Positions 1-15,100 of a stretch of DNA of 64,000 bases are shown here, piece after piece; position 1 is the first letter of the stretch, and each line of letters begins with the position of its first letter. Position numbers and translations under genes: made by a program. This DNA comes from Allacma fusca. Taxonomy: Eukaryota; Arthropoda; Collembola; Symphypleona; Sminthuridae. The notes under the pieces were generated by a model. It ran no database searches. It saw only the letters and a program-made list of their open reading frames with translations, and was not told where the DNA came from. The DNA is taken from assembly GCA_947179485.1 (NCBI GenBank), contig OX359249.1, positions 3,968,001-4,032,000 on the forward strand, read 5' to 3'.

Positions 1-199
1 GGCAAGAATAAAGTCGCCTTTTCTGAGACCAGCTCGGTCAGCTACTCCATTCGAGTCAACATCATCCAAATACTGCAGAGAAGGGAATCTGTCTGAGGGA
101 GGTAGTTCCATTAATGGAGAGTCTGATTTGGCACCACGAAGAACAAATCCGAACCCTTTTTGGCCTCGATGCAAAATCACAGTGTGCGGTTCGCCCCAA
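1..199 (-). CDS. shank: shank coding exon 9 (partial): start of PDZ domain
   Basis: The acceptor is TTACATCAG (AG at 201-200). The exon completes Ile580 and encodes residues 581-646, then runs off the window on a codon boundary. It carries TVILHRGQKGFGFVLRGAK, the carboxylate-binding strand of the Shank PDZ, then RFPSLQYLDDVD and GVADRAGLRKGDFIL, matching PALQYLESVD and GVAWRAGLRTGDFLIEV of SHANK3. Shank PDZ domains bind the C-terminus of GKAP/SAPAP. The remaining strands, including the helix with the peptide-selecting His, are outside the window. Confidence 0.95.
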
Positions 200-3100
200 C
201 TGATGTAATATTAGTTAGAAATATCGCAGGAATAATAGAAAAGAAAATAATTAAGTAATATAAATTGCACTGCCCAATAACCAAGATCGATAAAAAAAGA
301 CTTACATTTTTTTCAATCTGGGAATATTAATGAATTGCTTCGAATTAGCTTCCCTCCTACCCGGAGTCCTTGAAGGAGGGACAAGGTGGTTGCGATTTTC
401 ATACATTTTCATTCGAATCTCTTGAACACATGATGCTGGAAACAAGCCCATTTGACCCCGCAATGATCCTTCTAGCAAACCCGTATCCGTTGATCCCGTA
501 ACTAAGTGAAGTGTTCAATGTTCCAATTAGATATAATTATTACTTCCCTGATTTCAGAAATTCAAGCAAAGGTAACTTCTGGAAAAAAAATATTACCTTC
601 AATTATATCCCCTTCAGTGAGCTTCAGATGCTTTGGAGACTGCGGTGTAAAATTTTCTACGCAAACAACCATCATACCGGGAAGAATTAGAGCGGGGTCG
701 GTTGGAGTGGCATCGTAGCTGGATCCACTTCCACCACTATTACACGTTCCCACGCCGGAACTATCACTTGTGATGTCACTGTGGTCCAAGCTCTTGTCTA
801 CAGCAAAATCCCGTCATATTTAGTATATATGAGCTGATTCCATTGCAATAATTCCATAAATAATGTTAGTAATAGTAATTCGAAGTTTCAGTCGTTTTAG
901 TAGCCATCATTTCATTGGCACCGAATTTCACAAGTCACACCATGCCGGTAGCAAAAGTAATTATGGTAAACGCTAAAAATTGTTCTTTGGAACAAAGTAT
1001 CAGCAATTCCGCCCCAGCGCTAACAACGCATCGATATTAGCAGCGTAATATCAGGTTAATTAGAATTTCCCAAGCATCCACAAATATCACCGAGTGATTC
1101 AAAGCTAATCCACAATAAAGGCTTAACCAGTAACCATGTTGATGTCATATTCATGAGCAAATACGAATCATTTTCTCATTCAAAACGGTACATTAGTAAG
1201 CATTCGTAGAAGAAACTTACAAACGTAAGTTGAACTTTAATAACTCGGAAGCAAATTAACGCGACAGCTATTTTACACTAACAGTCGCGGGGAGCTATGT
1301 TTATCCAACGGTTAATCATTTCAATAGTCCTACCAAATGGCTTTTATTTAGTTATTAAATCCGAAACGACTCTATAAATTACCTGACTGACTGACAAGCC
1401 CTTATTTAAGTTTCTGAAAAAACAACCCAATAATTATTCCTAAATGAACATTTTAAGGCTCTCTAAGTCTAAATTCTAAACTGATTTAAGTGCCAAACAA
1501 AAACTGCACAGACTTTCAACCATTTCAACCTTTACTTTTACTTGAAAAATGAAGGCACGGCTAAAATTTAATATCCTATACGGAGTAGCACTACGAAACT
1601 CATAACGGCTAAATTATTACGGCTAATGGAAGCAATCAAAGAATCTACCGGATACTCGCGCACTTTCAATGTATTAAAAAAGCTAGCAACACGGACTACG
1701 AGAGTTAGAAAGCCGCTTAACTCCCTTCTCAACGTGTCGCAATAATTGGGTAGTTAGAGCAATAATAAAAATTCCAGTGCAGCCAATTACATAATGATCC
1801 TTTAAAATAAACTAGAGACAGCACAAACAAGTGAAAGAACAGATGTATATGAGAAAGCTATCTAATTAAATCCTAGAGTAGCATTTCATTCCCAGTAGAA
1901 GTTATTATAGTTACTACAATACCAAACATAAGCTAAAGAATTTCATGCTTCATTTTGTAGAAATAAGCATGCGTCATAGGCATACTGGAATTCGGGTTAA
2001 AATTATCTAAATAAATCGATACGTGCATCAATTCTACCAGAATGAAGACTGGGAAACAGGTATAGAAAAAAATAAATACAAGCACTGTCATGTGTACTCA
2101 TGAGAAGTACAACGATAACAATTCATCATGATTTGTATTAACCAGTAAAGGCAGAGCCACAATTGTCCTCGCTTCCAAAGTGGCTACTTCCTCCAGAGTA
2201 GCTTGAGTCGGAACAACTTCCTGAATGTGTATGAGATGAACACTCGCTGAGACATGAAGAGGCTGAACTATACGGTGGTAAAGATCTATTTGATGGGCAT
2301 GGGCTTGGAGGACCCCGGGAGATCCGCCCCGCAAGACAGGTCAAGGAACCATTGAGGCGAGGATCAGACAAAGCCCGGGAGATTATGCTCCGACGCTTTG
2401 GATTGTACTTGGGCAGGTCACGAAACGGAACTACAACACAAAACAACAAAAAAAAGAAGACAAAAAGAAGACAAACAAAAATAATTTGCTAAATATAAAA
2501 ACACAAATCAAACGTTCAGCATAACAAGCTTCATTCCGCATTCCCAACTAAATGACATCCATTGCTGAGGTTGTACAGAAAATAATGCCAATATGATTAA
2601 CTGTATGACAGGCTGCTTCCTGGGCAGTCACTTATAAATGTTGATAAGAACAAATTTCAAAAGAATTTGGCCGGATGATACACATATAACAATCATTAGG
2701 TGTATAATTATACACTGAGCTCCCGATACACAGGATGCAATGAGGAGGGCACGCAGGCAGGAATAAAAGGACTCGAATTTTGTTCACATCAGGGAATAAC
2801 AAATCCGATCCACTATATAGAGCTAATTGTATAATTGGCCAAAAGGTAAGACAATCAATTTAGATTCTTCCGTACAAGTCTTATATATTACATTGGTTTC
2901 TCCTTTTCGGAGCCATGCCACCTGAAACAACAAATTCCAGGGAAAAGCCCATACGATTGTAAATTGTAATTTATTTCCGCCATAGTAAACAATAAGTATT
3001 AAGAATGTACGCGTGTGCGCAAGTACATGCAAAGAAAGCGAATTAATTTGCACAGGTGTCCATTCATTGTTGGTTAAATAACGCAAGTACATAGTTATGA

Positions 3101-6100
3101 AACCAGAAAAACACTTCGATTCGTCACACCCTTTAAGGAAGCACTGTAGTTTCCAGTCACCCTTGCGACAAGACAAAATTAGATTCCACGTTAATATTTC
3201 AAAAAAAAAACCTTGACCATGACATAAACAAAGGTGTCACCCCTTGTTAACCCTTATGTTGTAAACGTACACCGCTTTTAAAATCTTCATCTGCGGTTTA
3301 TCAAGTCATCAATGCTTTATAATTGCCATAACATTCGAGGAATTACAAGCGAACCAAACACTCTTGGATGGAAATTTGTCGCATTTTTCACGTCCTTAAA
3401 GGGAATAGATACATATGTCGGGGCACTTCCAGCATGGTACACAATCATCTTTTCTAAAAACATGCTGTACGAATTGTTTTTCAGGAGTACTGTGATCGAA
3501 TGATAGGAGGCCAGTTTAAAATAGAGTGGCCTCAGAAGGTTTCCGACTGATTTTTATCGGTAGTTTTGTACAATGTTAGGACTCATAGTGGTATATGTAT
3601 CCACAAGCCCCACAGTGTGATTTGCATACAGGCATGGAAGAAATTAACGTCCGCGGTGCCGTCCTGAGGAAATCCTAACCATAAATTGTAGTACTAACTA
3701 TTAGCCCTGGCAGGATAAAAGACTTGTATGCTTCTATTACAAATCTTAGATACAAGCCATCATACATTATTCCTCACGCTGGGATTGGAATGCAATTTCG
3801 GGTTTACTACAACAAATGACTAGAAACTACTCGTGCATACACATGAGTTTCCAACGTATGATCCTGACTGCATGCGATAGCCAAAAATGCATTCTCATAA
3901 GTACGGGGACAACGCTATCAGCAGACAATGACAAATCAAGAGAGAGCACTTTTTCCGTATAAGCTTTACCAGGTTTACCTGTGGAGAGGATGCCACAGGT
4001 AAGTTGTAATAACAAATACCGAAATACCTGTTCTTCGAAATGAGCATGGAATATTATAAGGGTGGTGTGTTATACTACACTATAGCAACCACTTCTCAGG
4101 CTTCTAAATATCCTGGAATTGTCATATTAATAAATGTCCATGAGCTTATGGGTAGATGAGTATTATGACTTTTATAACCATAAAATATAAGTAAAAGAGC
4201 ACTGAAAAAGAATGAGGTATGACTAAAACCTATGTATGAATACAGGAATTTCTTAACCAGATTTGCTCATTTCATGTTAACTGTTCATATTCATAGGTGT
4301 AACAGAATATATCAAATAAATCTGCACCCCCCCCAGACTTCACTGATCACAGGTGGGAAGACTATACACATGAACATATTCTCATGCACACGCTTTCACA
4401 GATACACTGGCTTTGCATAGTAAATGATAGACCGGTAATTGATTTCCGATTACTGACAACGTAAAAAATCCAGGTTGCCAATAAGCCAAATTCTGTAATC
4501 CCGGCTTTACAGCGTTAATTTGACAAAACGAAACAACAAAATACTCGACTCAAACAAAAATTTCCTGTTGTGGTAATCGCAAGATGAAAACTGTAACGAA
4601 CTTCCACAAAGTTATTAAATATTTGTTGTGATTTATAATCCAATTTTTTTAAACCAATTAAGATGCTCCGTAAAGAACTACAGGAATCTCACTTTTACAT
4701 AGTTAATGTTATCATCACATTATGAGAAATCAAGCTCTGTCTTGGCTACCTAGTTAATTCGATTTTGGAGCTACATACTCAATAGTTTGGGGTGAGATAA
4801 TTTACCTCTTAAAAGTGGTAGTATTAGGTGTACCGTATGAACATTCACAAATACTAATTACCACCCATCGGTTTAATATTGTGGAGATCAAGCCATGAAA
4901 AATTCCCGCATGTTTTTGTTTCGTTTTATTACATTAACGCCGTATGGACAATAGTATTAGACACAATATTAGCTGTCACCGCAACCGAAAACCAGACGAT
5001 ACTACGTGATATGCAACTTCAAATACATTTTAACTGCACCCACTTGTTAATTTCTTGAGAGATGCGACTTTCGTACTATAACAGCTAGTCAAAACACTCA
5101 CACTATGTATTTCCATTGGCAATGATTATTCAAACACGCGGAATAACAATTGTTCGGATGATAAGGCGTGGGAATCATAAATAAACAAAATGCCATGGAC
5201 ATCATTCTAATTTCTAATGCACATTGCGTTTTCTACCTCATATGTCGCATCATACACACATACATCCACATATTTTGATTCCCTCTGTGATTTCACCTGT
5301 TCTTATGATTAATATCCCCTACAAAAGATTTTCGTCTTCGTTTCTCCAATAGGAAGTCACACTGGTACTTCAATACAAAATACCAACTCGAACGTACCCC
5401 ATGTACTACTCAATCAAGCCTCTGGAACTTCAAGATTACATGTCTTCACGGCGTTCACGTTTTTCTCTGATATCTCCTAGGTACAGGAAGTAACAGGAGA
5501 CAACGCATCCTAAAATGTGCTTTCTTTTCATACTTTATCAGTGCAATGCATACAAACGTTGTCACTCACTGCGGCTATACTTAATTAGAAATATAAATAA
5601 CCTTTCACAAAATACTGAAAAAAAAAACGTTTTGCTCATTCATACTTTTTAGCGCACTATGCACTATGAACTGTGCATTCAAAATATTTACAGTACAATT
5701 TTACATATTCTCACATTAACGCATCCAAACCAAACAATGGTGAACAAATCTATAGTACTTACAACCGGAGATAAAACGGTCAATATAACATGTAACTGCA
5801 TCAAAGTATACTTGTGAAGTAGAATCCTATAGGTAAGTAGATATGTGCTCGTAGTACTTACTACTAAACTACGAATTATCTCATTAGTTCAAATTCTAAT
5901 GACTGCGGTAGACAGCAACAATTATTTCCAACAAGAGTTTCACAGACACATTGTTGACTCTGCTGTGAAGCGAGAAAGAAACAAGTTTATTACAAGCTCA
6001 TTTTTACACTACACTCAAGTAACAATGTGTGAAAAATAATCTCAAAAGTGTAGGTGGTGTCCCATGAAAAACTGGTTGGTAATCATCTTGCAAGCATATG

Positions 6101-9100
6101 TATACATACACATTTCTAAATCTCTGTATTACATATTCTTCTTCCTACATGAAAAGTACTTACACCGAAATGCATCAAATAATTTATCTGAGTACATACT
6201 ACACTGCCAAAACAAATACCTTGTTTTCTCGAAACTATCTCAAATATTATTCCGCTCAAGTTTTTACCGCCTGTGTGTATTTGGCAGTTGCATTTCCTTA
6301 TACGGTTATAAGATATGCACGACTATAGGTAAACATACTGAATGTCGATATGCCATAAATGAGTATACACTCTTTCCTTATCGACTATTTAACTTTGTAA
6401 CTACAATAAAGACATAAAAAATCAGCAGGCTAATAATATTGCCCAGAAAAATAATCTGTGCACTAATTGCTCTAAAATCAGGTCAGTACGTACATACATG
6501 CTGGTTCATACCCGCAAGGATGTTACACTCTGTACATAATAACACACTCAGCTGACAAACTACCATTCAAATCATATAACCATTTATATCATTTCAGACA
6601 AACGACAGCATTACAGGGAGTCACTGTACGAGTGAAACCATTTCTTGGCTTGAAGTTGTAATAATTATTTCTTTTCACAAATACACTTACCTACACGAAT
6701 TACATGCACTTTGGCATCAAGTGATGTTTGCTTTACAAAATGCATACCTTGAAGCCCTCTAAACCTAAAGGTTGGCATTAATGACAATAGGTCACACACT
6801 TTTCTACATTCTACTCTCCATTAACAACTAATAGTAGAAAAAATAAAGCGTGAATTTGATGGAATGCAAAGTGTAATATATCAATGTCACATAGATATAC
6901 TTCTGCACAGAAAAACATGCTTACAAGATCTCTACACTTCAGGTCATTCAAATAGCTCCGCTGATGCTGAAAATAAAATCTCGAAATACAATGATACAGA
7001 AAAAGTGATGTCTTCACTTAGACCCATTTAATAAATTACCATGGTTCATTCATGAATGAATGCTCCATCGAACTTTCTACAAACGAATAGATAAATACAA
7101 GAACCTGAAGAAAAGATCGTGGCAGATCATTCAGTCTCACATAGGTCTATGTACTCATGAGAAGAGTGAAATACAACGGTAGTAATTGAATAATACTGTG
7201 TTAATTATTTATGAAGCAATCTAAATCTATTGATTAAGGCTGAATGATGTGATTACTATCAAGTTGATTGCACAGATGCTCCACCCTAATTGCATACTTC
7301 ATCCCTGCGCTCCTTCAACAATGAAAGAATTAATGTCAGAATCAGAAGCATACACACGTATACGTAACTAATAATTTATAGTTTCAAAACGTACGCATTT
7401 GCACAATAACACTTTTCTACACCACAAACCAACCATTTAGTCTCACTTAAAGGTATACGCTCATCCCTACTTATAAACACCTGAGAATAATAAAATAACT
7501 TTCAACGGCATCAGAACATTTACACACACGTTGCGTTAAAAACATGATACAATGCCCAGCACATATAAATAACTCTGAAATGGTAGTTCCATGACACATT
7601 TTACTAACAAGATAAGGATATAAACTAGGAATTATCCCTTATGCACTAATAATTGAATAGAATTCCTCCTACAATTCTGATGGCAGCTCAGGTCAACCAA
7701 AGATTAGCTGAAATCAAATTTCGACGTTCACAGAAGAGTCAGTACAAAATATCCTGTGAAAAAATTCATACCAACTCAGTTATCCAGGAAGATAGTATGA
7801 TAATTATTTTAACAAATCCGCATTTTGACACTGAAAGCGTAAAAATTGTTTCCAAAAGACTCAAGCTCTCAACCTTCTTTTAATCATTCGCTTCCTGCGC
7901 ATATAAAGAAAGGCTTTTTGATTGATTTATATTATTACAATTAAATGAGCCATTTACTCTGTGGAATCTGATTTCTCCACACGTCTTGAATATTACCAAA
8001 AGCTAAGTAATTTTTGTTTGTCTAGATGTCTGCCTCTGTCAGACAGAGTAGGGGTCACTTCATAACTCGATTAATAGCGAAGGAGTTCGTGAGGATTCAT
8101 ATTATAGTAATCATACAATAACGGCACTTAGCAAATATTTGCATACCTTACTCTGCCTTTTCACACAGTTTAATGAGTAAAGGCCAGAAGTAATACTTAA
8201 TACTTCGTTACGTAAATAAAACTGCCAGCAGTAAACTCAATGAATGAAAGGAGAAGTTATAACACGTATTTTATATGCAATGGTTTGACCAATTGTCAAA
8301 TCTATGGACGTTTCATAATGCCTATAGAAGGTAAAAGTGATGATGTAATAAGAACTACTCCAAAGAAGAGTGAAACAACAAAAACGCGCTGACAACTTAC
8401 CAACGTCTTGAGCTCGATGGTTTTGGATGATTTCAGCAAGTTCCATATTACCAGCAATAACAGCAACTTGGTATGGTGTCTGATTGGCATAGTTGAGCGC
8501 CTCTTTGTCTGCTCCACGGAATAGAAGGAGTCGAGCACAGGATTCTTGATTGTTCACAGCACACACGTGCAAAGGTGTGTTTCCTGATGCATTCCGTGCA
8601 TTCATGTCAGCTCCATAGTAAAGAAGATGCTCTAAATGCTGTACCAAACCGTTCCGACAAGCCTGCCAAACCAAAACATATAGTTGCAATTAAAGTAAAA
8701 ACCTCCAATTCTTCGTCTCTATTCTCTGTACATCCACGGACCATGTTTCGAGCACATATGTATACAGCACACATACCAACTCAATAAATAAGGATGGGAA
8801 GAAACATCTCTGAGCACATTTTGTATGCTTATCTCGGAGTTTATTACATTCAGGTACTTTTACTTCCAAATAAGTCTCGGCGGCCAACGCCGTCTCTCAT
8901 GTCATGCCTATTTAGATCATGTTTACTCTCATCTTCCAGTTACACACGACGGTTCAACCATCCCAATTAAATTAGCCTGCCAGACTCCATTCCTAAGTTC
9001 AAAGCTTTCAACAATGAGAAACAACAGTGAACGTGGGAAGTATCACTAGCTCACACGGAGAGAGCTATTTAGGATTCTTAAAAATGGACTCCATGTCAAT

Positions 9101-12100
9101 GGTACGGTCAAGCCCCAGTATATTTTGCTACCATCCTACATTCATGTTGTTTTCTCTATGATTAACTAATTACTCAAATTTACATATATAAATTAAAAAA
9201 TAATAATATAAACCAAAACAAATAAAATAAACATCCGGAATACGCATGTTCTCAAGTAATTCCTAATAAGTACATCGATACAGTCTTACCAACCGCTATG
9301 CTGCGCGCATAACTTCTGGATCTTTCATATAGAAGATTAACACAAATGCATATTTACACCGTATTCATGATGCAAACTAAAATGACCCCTTCTCCAATAC
9401 AGTAGGAACTATGTATAACGGACAACTTTTAAAAGACAGCGAGATTATATCGGCGGAATTTTATCTTGCAAGTAATTTATAAGCTAAATGCATCTGTTAG
9501 AATAGAACGGTACCCCTTCATAGCAACTAACGACAGTATTTTACATACCCTTGAAGACCATTTTATATCTATGAGTGATCATGTTTCAACTTTACCCCAA
9601 TACAAATATGTTAAATTACACTCCTGATTGTGGGTGCTAAAAGCTATTATAAGACTAAAAATAATAATAATAATAATAAAGACTAAATGTAATCGGAAAA
9701 GTTAACAAAAGCTTCAATTTGGAAAAGGAATACACTACTATCCATAGAAGATCTATTTTAACAGTAACGGATTACAAAGAGCTGTTAGAAGCAATGTTCA
9801 ACTGGAAGTAATCTGGTAGTAGATTTTGAGAAATGACGCTTTACCTGGTGAGTTTCATGCCAGCCTTGCGTATCCTGGGCTCCGATAAAGGCATGATCAT
9901 GAAGAAGAGCCTCACATAGAGCTGGGTCCGCATTAAGGGAAACACTCATGTAGAGTGGTGTGAGTCCCTTTGAGTCCCTGTAATTAGGTGAACCACCTAA
10001 GTCCAACATAGTTTTCGTAGCTTCTAAGCTCTTATGTTCCACTGCTCGATGCATTGCCGTGCTACCATCCTTAGTTCGGTAATCCAAGAGTGCTCCACCG
10101 TTGACCAAAGCCATAAGTAACTTTGATGGCTTCTTCATTACTGCAGCCATTGATAACGGCGTTTCTGCAATCGCGACAAAAAGGTTTTTTTTGGTAAGCA
10201 TGTTTGTATTTCATTCCCCGCTAGTGCCTGGTCTGCAGGATTTCTATTTGTTCTCAATTAACCTTTCTTTCATAAACAGATTGACGCTTTAATGTAATGT
10301 TATCTCCAAGCTTTAGCATAAAGTCGTATTACGAATATACTGTTCTGTTCTATAGTAGAAAAGTTAGTTTTGTTGTAAATAAATCATCTGAGAGAACTCT
10401 CAACTCAAATAATTGAGGCAGGAACGAAACAAGTATTAGGTGCATGACATACTCAGGTAATCAATATTTCGTTTATATTCATATTAATTTTCAGTTAATT
10501 TTTAATTCCAAAAAAAGTGTTCTTGTTATATTTCTGGTTAAATGACTGAATAAATTGAACGATTTGCATTTTTAATACTCTCTAATATCTACATTGATTA
10601 TTAAAACACGACTGCCACTGGTACAACAACACAGAGACTTTCCTGAAATATGGTCAGACACAAAATCAACTTCAGATGTAAATAACAGAAAATATAAATT
10701 TCTTGGCAGCTATCTGGTATCCAAGTACTCAACAAACGTAATCGTGCGAAAATGTTCGGCTGAACTGCTTGACTTACCTCCTGTTTCAGGACAGTGAAAG
10801 TTAGAATCCAACCCTTTTGAGCACATTTTTGCAACTTTTTCACACTGGCCTGCGGCCACGTACTCTAGGAAACGCCGAAGGTTTGATTTTGTGTGAAGGG
10901 CTTTTAACTGCTTTTCATCCACATTTATGCCTTTGTAAAGTCTTCTTTTGTACCGCAACTACAAACACAATACAACTCATAGTGATTATTCATTCTTCTC
11001 CCAGGTGACCAGAATGTTACACTTGACGTGTATCATTGCATCTACGTAACTCCTATCTATTTCAAGAGTAGAATATAATAAGTCGCCAAAATGACTTCAG
11101 AGGAATCCTAGTCAAATAATTTCTTCCTGGCGTACCCCCAACCGTTACACTGCCCTTGCTTACATACACTGCGGAGAACTTAAAAATCGCTTTGGGACTT
11201 GGGGAAACTGAAGACGCGATGGAACTGAGAGCAAACTAACAATGAAATCAATTTACAACGTAACTTGTGGGAGAACTGAATTGATTACTATCACTTTCAA
11301 CTGCTCTTTCTTACTCCAAATTAATTACAATTCCAATAACTAGCGGTTAGAGAAATATTTGACTCCCTGTGTAAGTATAGTCATCACGTTTTGCTTCTTC
11401 ACCGAAAGAAGACAATGTTCCAGTGTAAGAGGTACGACTGCGGAGGTAATATAGTCTGGCAGAGTTCCCAACGATGCGAGATTAACTTTTGAATATAATT
11501 ATCTAAGGAATCTTTTAATGACTACACCTTACCTCAAGGTATCCCACCGGACCACTAAAAGGATAGTCGGACAGTGGCCTTTCTTCTTCCAGGAATTTCC
11601 CTGCCTTCCCATTACAAGGGGGAGCAAAAAGCCCGTAGTTAAAACTCTCCTTTAATTCCTGGAGAGAACAAAAGTAAGAAATCCCGTTAGTAAGCTCACA
11701 CACACCAGCAACTCCTCCTTTTCAACACGTTTTCCTTCACACTCAGACTTCATTACTCTCTAATTTAATCGTGAGACAAATGTACATCATAACCATTCAC
11801 ATTATAATAACGCAGCAATCTTACACACAATGCGATAAATATTTGTCCTTATTAGACACGAAAATTAATAATGCAGAGTTAGAATAGTTCACAGCACAGA
11901 AGCATAAACAATTAAATTTTCATTGCAAGAATTTAGGAAGCACAATGTAATACCTGCCTATTAATTACACCTCCAGCCTCAGTACATCTTACAATCTTGT
12001 AAAAATGTGAACGTAAAAAATCTCACTGCGACAGAACATTCCATCACACATTTATCGTTTGCGACCATATATGTATATTTGATTCAAAACAGTTATTTGG

Positions 12101-15100
12101 AGATATACATACATGTAATATTTATGCTACTTGTTTGTTTTTTGCCAAACCTATAGAACTGGTAAAAATACTACTTTGATTTTATTTGGACATTATAAAA
12201 TTTTAAATTTTAACTATCGGTATTTTGCCCTTACTGTTTGGCGCGTTATTCCACGGGGATTCTGTATCGTTATTGTTTTGTTCACCTGGAATTTGCGTGG
12301 TTGTATGTATGTCTGCTTTTACGAATATGAGTTTTTTTGTTTATTTTTTACTCTTAAAGACAAAAGTAATTACGTTAAACCATATCGAGCAGCGAAATAG
12401 AACAATATTAAAGCACTAGGTACATATGAGTGTAAAAAGTTCACTTTGTAAGATTACAGCGCAAAACGGTGCAGTAAAAACACTAACATGCTCATTTCTG
12501 TACGTGACTCTCATTCCCCACATTTTAAGCATCACATACTGATTATAAATGCGCCCTTTTTCAGGTACTGCTCATAAATTAATGCTGAGAAAAACCAACA
12601 AAAAATATTAACACGAATTTATAATTCGGTTTTTAGCACAACGATATTTTTACAACATTTTACTTCTAAAAGGGAACGAGAAATTTAACCTAACAATATT
12701 TTCACCTTCAGTTCACACATGTGACAATACACCCAAGAAAAACGAGAGAAACCAATGTTTTAAGAATGGATAGTGGATACTAACATGAAAATTATTATTA
12801 TTATATGGAAATGACAGAGATTACAGTTTCGAATATAATGACCTATTCGTGTTCACCACATTAAAGTTTTCTTTTAAATTTTATAAGCATAAATGGAAAT
12901 AGAATACCCATACTGTAACATACACACACAACACAACTTAATACATTACAGTTTGAATTAAGCAACAGTACGTAAATTCTCAATGTTCCTTTATTTGCAT
13001 GCGGTGCTTGGAGCAATGCTGGGCTCGTATTTGTTTTTCCCAAAGATTTGCCATACATTTTCTACAGATTCCGCACGAATCTGTTTCCCTGCTCAAAAAA
13101 GAAGGTCTGAGATTTCTTTTATGTACTAGCTTCAAAAACATCCCGAGTCATCATTTTTACATTTAAATAAAGTGTCCCAACATGAGTGTATGGTACTAGT
13201 AATCATCAAAACTGTCAACACACGCATGGTCACTTTAAACATTTCACGTTTTTAAAAAACACCTACTTAAAACGTCCAGAATAAGGAAAACAAGATTTTT
13301 CTAACTCTCAAACGTAGTATAACTCGAAACAACGAAACTTGGAGTTGGTGGCAGTGTATTGATTTTACAGCAATGAGTTTGATCATTTGTGAATTTAGAA
13401 ACTATGTTAATATTGTGAAGAATTTCAATGTCATCCTTCATGATCTGCTGACAATGACTCAATGGATGCAAACGCAAAGACACCCAAAGTGCCATCAACG
13501 TAAACCTTGTGTGTCAAAAAATACGGTGCATATATCATTAAGAAGTTCATTTTACTATTGCGTAAAAAGGTAGGACACAGTTAATAGTGTGCACAAATGA
13601 CGTGATTCAAATCCTGAATGAATACTGTTCATTTTGTGTTTCAAATAGTAACCTACGGAGGATTTACCAACAAATAGCGCATTTTGGGAATGTGACTGTT
13701 TTAATACTACATTATTAAGTACATAATGTGTAGTTGCAGAGTGATACGCAAAGGGCTTCTGTCCGAGTTGCTTCCGGCTCTTGTTTCGTGTCATACACAA
13801 ACTTAATGTGTGTTCACAGTGCATGCGAACATGCAATTCGATTAGACCTAAGCGAAGGTAACACATGCAGGCCAGAACGCATACCAAAGTGAATAGAAGG
13901 ATTAGTTCAAAAATCCTCTCATTTGCAGACTTTCCTCATGCAAATTGTTAATTTTGTATTATTACTGCCTGCACATATACTCACTTCAGTATTTTCAAGC
14001 TTAACGCTGCTGGGTCCAAGCTACAAGTACAAGTATGAATAATTTTGAGAAATTTTAACTAACCTAAAACTTTCTTCACATACTCAGGATCAAATCATCA
14101 GTAGAATCAAAATATGGTTGAAACCCGTGTGAAATGCCATGCGTTCGTAGTTCGTACATACATACAAGTAACTCCAAAAAATGTCAGGACGAAAAATTGA
14201 AACTGCGGTATTCCTATTTAATTCCTCACAAAATACCACAGTTTGGCTTAACGCAAAAATATGAATGCAGAAAAACGCAAATATGTATATCTAAAACAAT
14301 ACTTCGCTTCCAAAATTCACTACATCATCTTGGAAAAATGTAAGGTTTTTGATATTAGTACTTTTACCCCGACTCACTTAAATTCCCTTGAGATAATTTT
14401 TCACATAATTCCACATGCGACCTGAATATATGCAGATATTTTAAAAAGCCCAGATAAGTCAACTCACATTCCTGGAGAATCACTCCTCAGGCTGAATGCC
14501 TTCTTGTAAGTATAATACACATATACGTGTATATATATATATGTATATATATATATTTATATATATTTAAGTATACATACGCCGTGAATATGTAAGAGCC
14601 CGCATCACGTACTACCTCGAATACCTAACCTACCAAATGCATCTTGTAAGTCTAAAGGTTACTCAGGTTGTGGGCACATGTACAATCATTTACTTGCTGC
14701 ATACCCCAAAACATGTGCTTTCATTGCATACTTTGGTATCACCTCTGTACCCATGACCATTAAAGGTAGATTCCAGCCAAAAAGAGAGCCAAAGGGCTAT
14801 TATAAATATGGTATTTATGTCGTCTCCCGAGTTATTACTGGGTATTATACTGTTTCACAAGCGTATACGTACACACTGGGGCTATCGCCTAACCCAAAAC
14901 CTTCTTCCCAAAAGCTCACTTCAACTAGAAAGATATTCTCTCAACCCATCTCCTCAGGTAACCACAACGAGTTCAAAGCATGCAACTGAAATAAATTCCC
15001 TAAAATGCCTCACCAAATATTCCCAAAACTGTATACATGTATGTAACTTTAACATTTTCAAAATTCCACCAAAAAAATTTAACATGTAACCCTTCATCTT

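Noticed and set aside
577-597. Alternative acceptor (T-run ending CCAG) just inside shank intron 7
   Set aside because: It lies only 18 bases after the donor, too close for splicing, and use as an exon extension meets a stop shortly afterwards.
2098-2334. Second minus-strand frame overlapping shank exon 6
   Set aside because: Out of frame with the exon chain; only the overlapping frame joins exons 5 and 7 and carries the VPFR motif.
3247-3270. TTAACCCTT, resembling a piggyBac end
   Set aside because: No second end (AAGGGTTAA) at a sensible distance, no inverted repeat and no transposase frame.
8575-8787. Plus-strand open frame over shank exon 5
   Set aside because: It is the antisense shadow of the conserved ankyrin exon.
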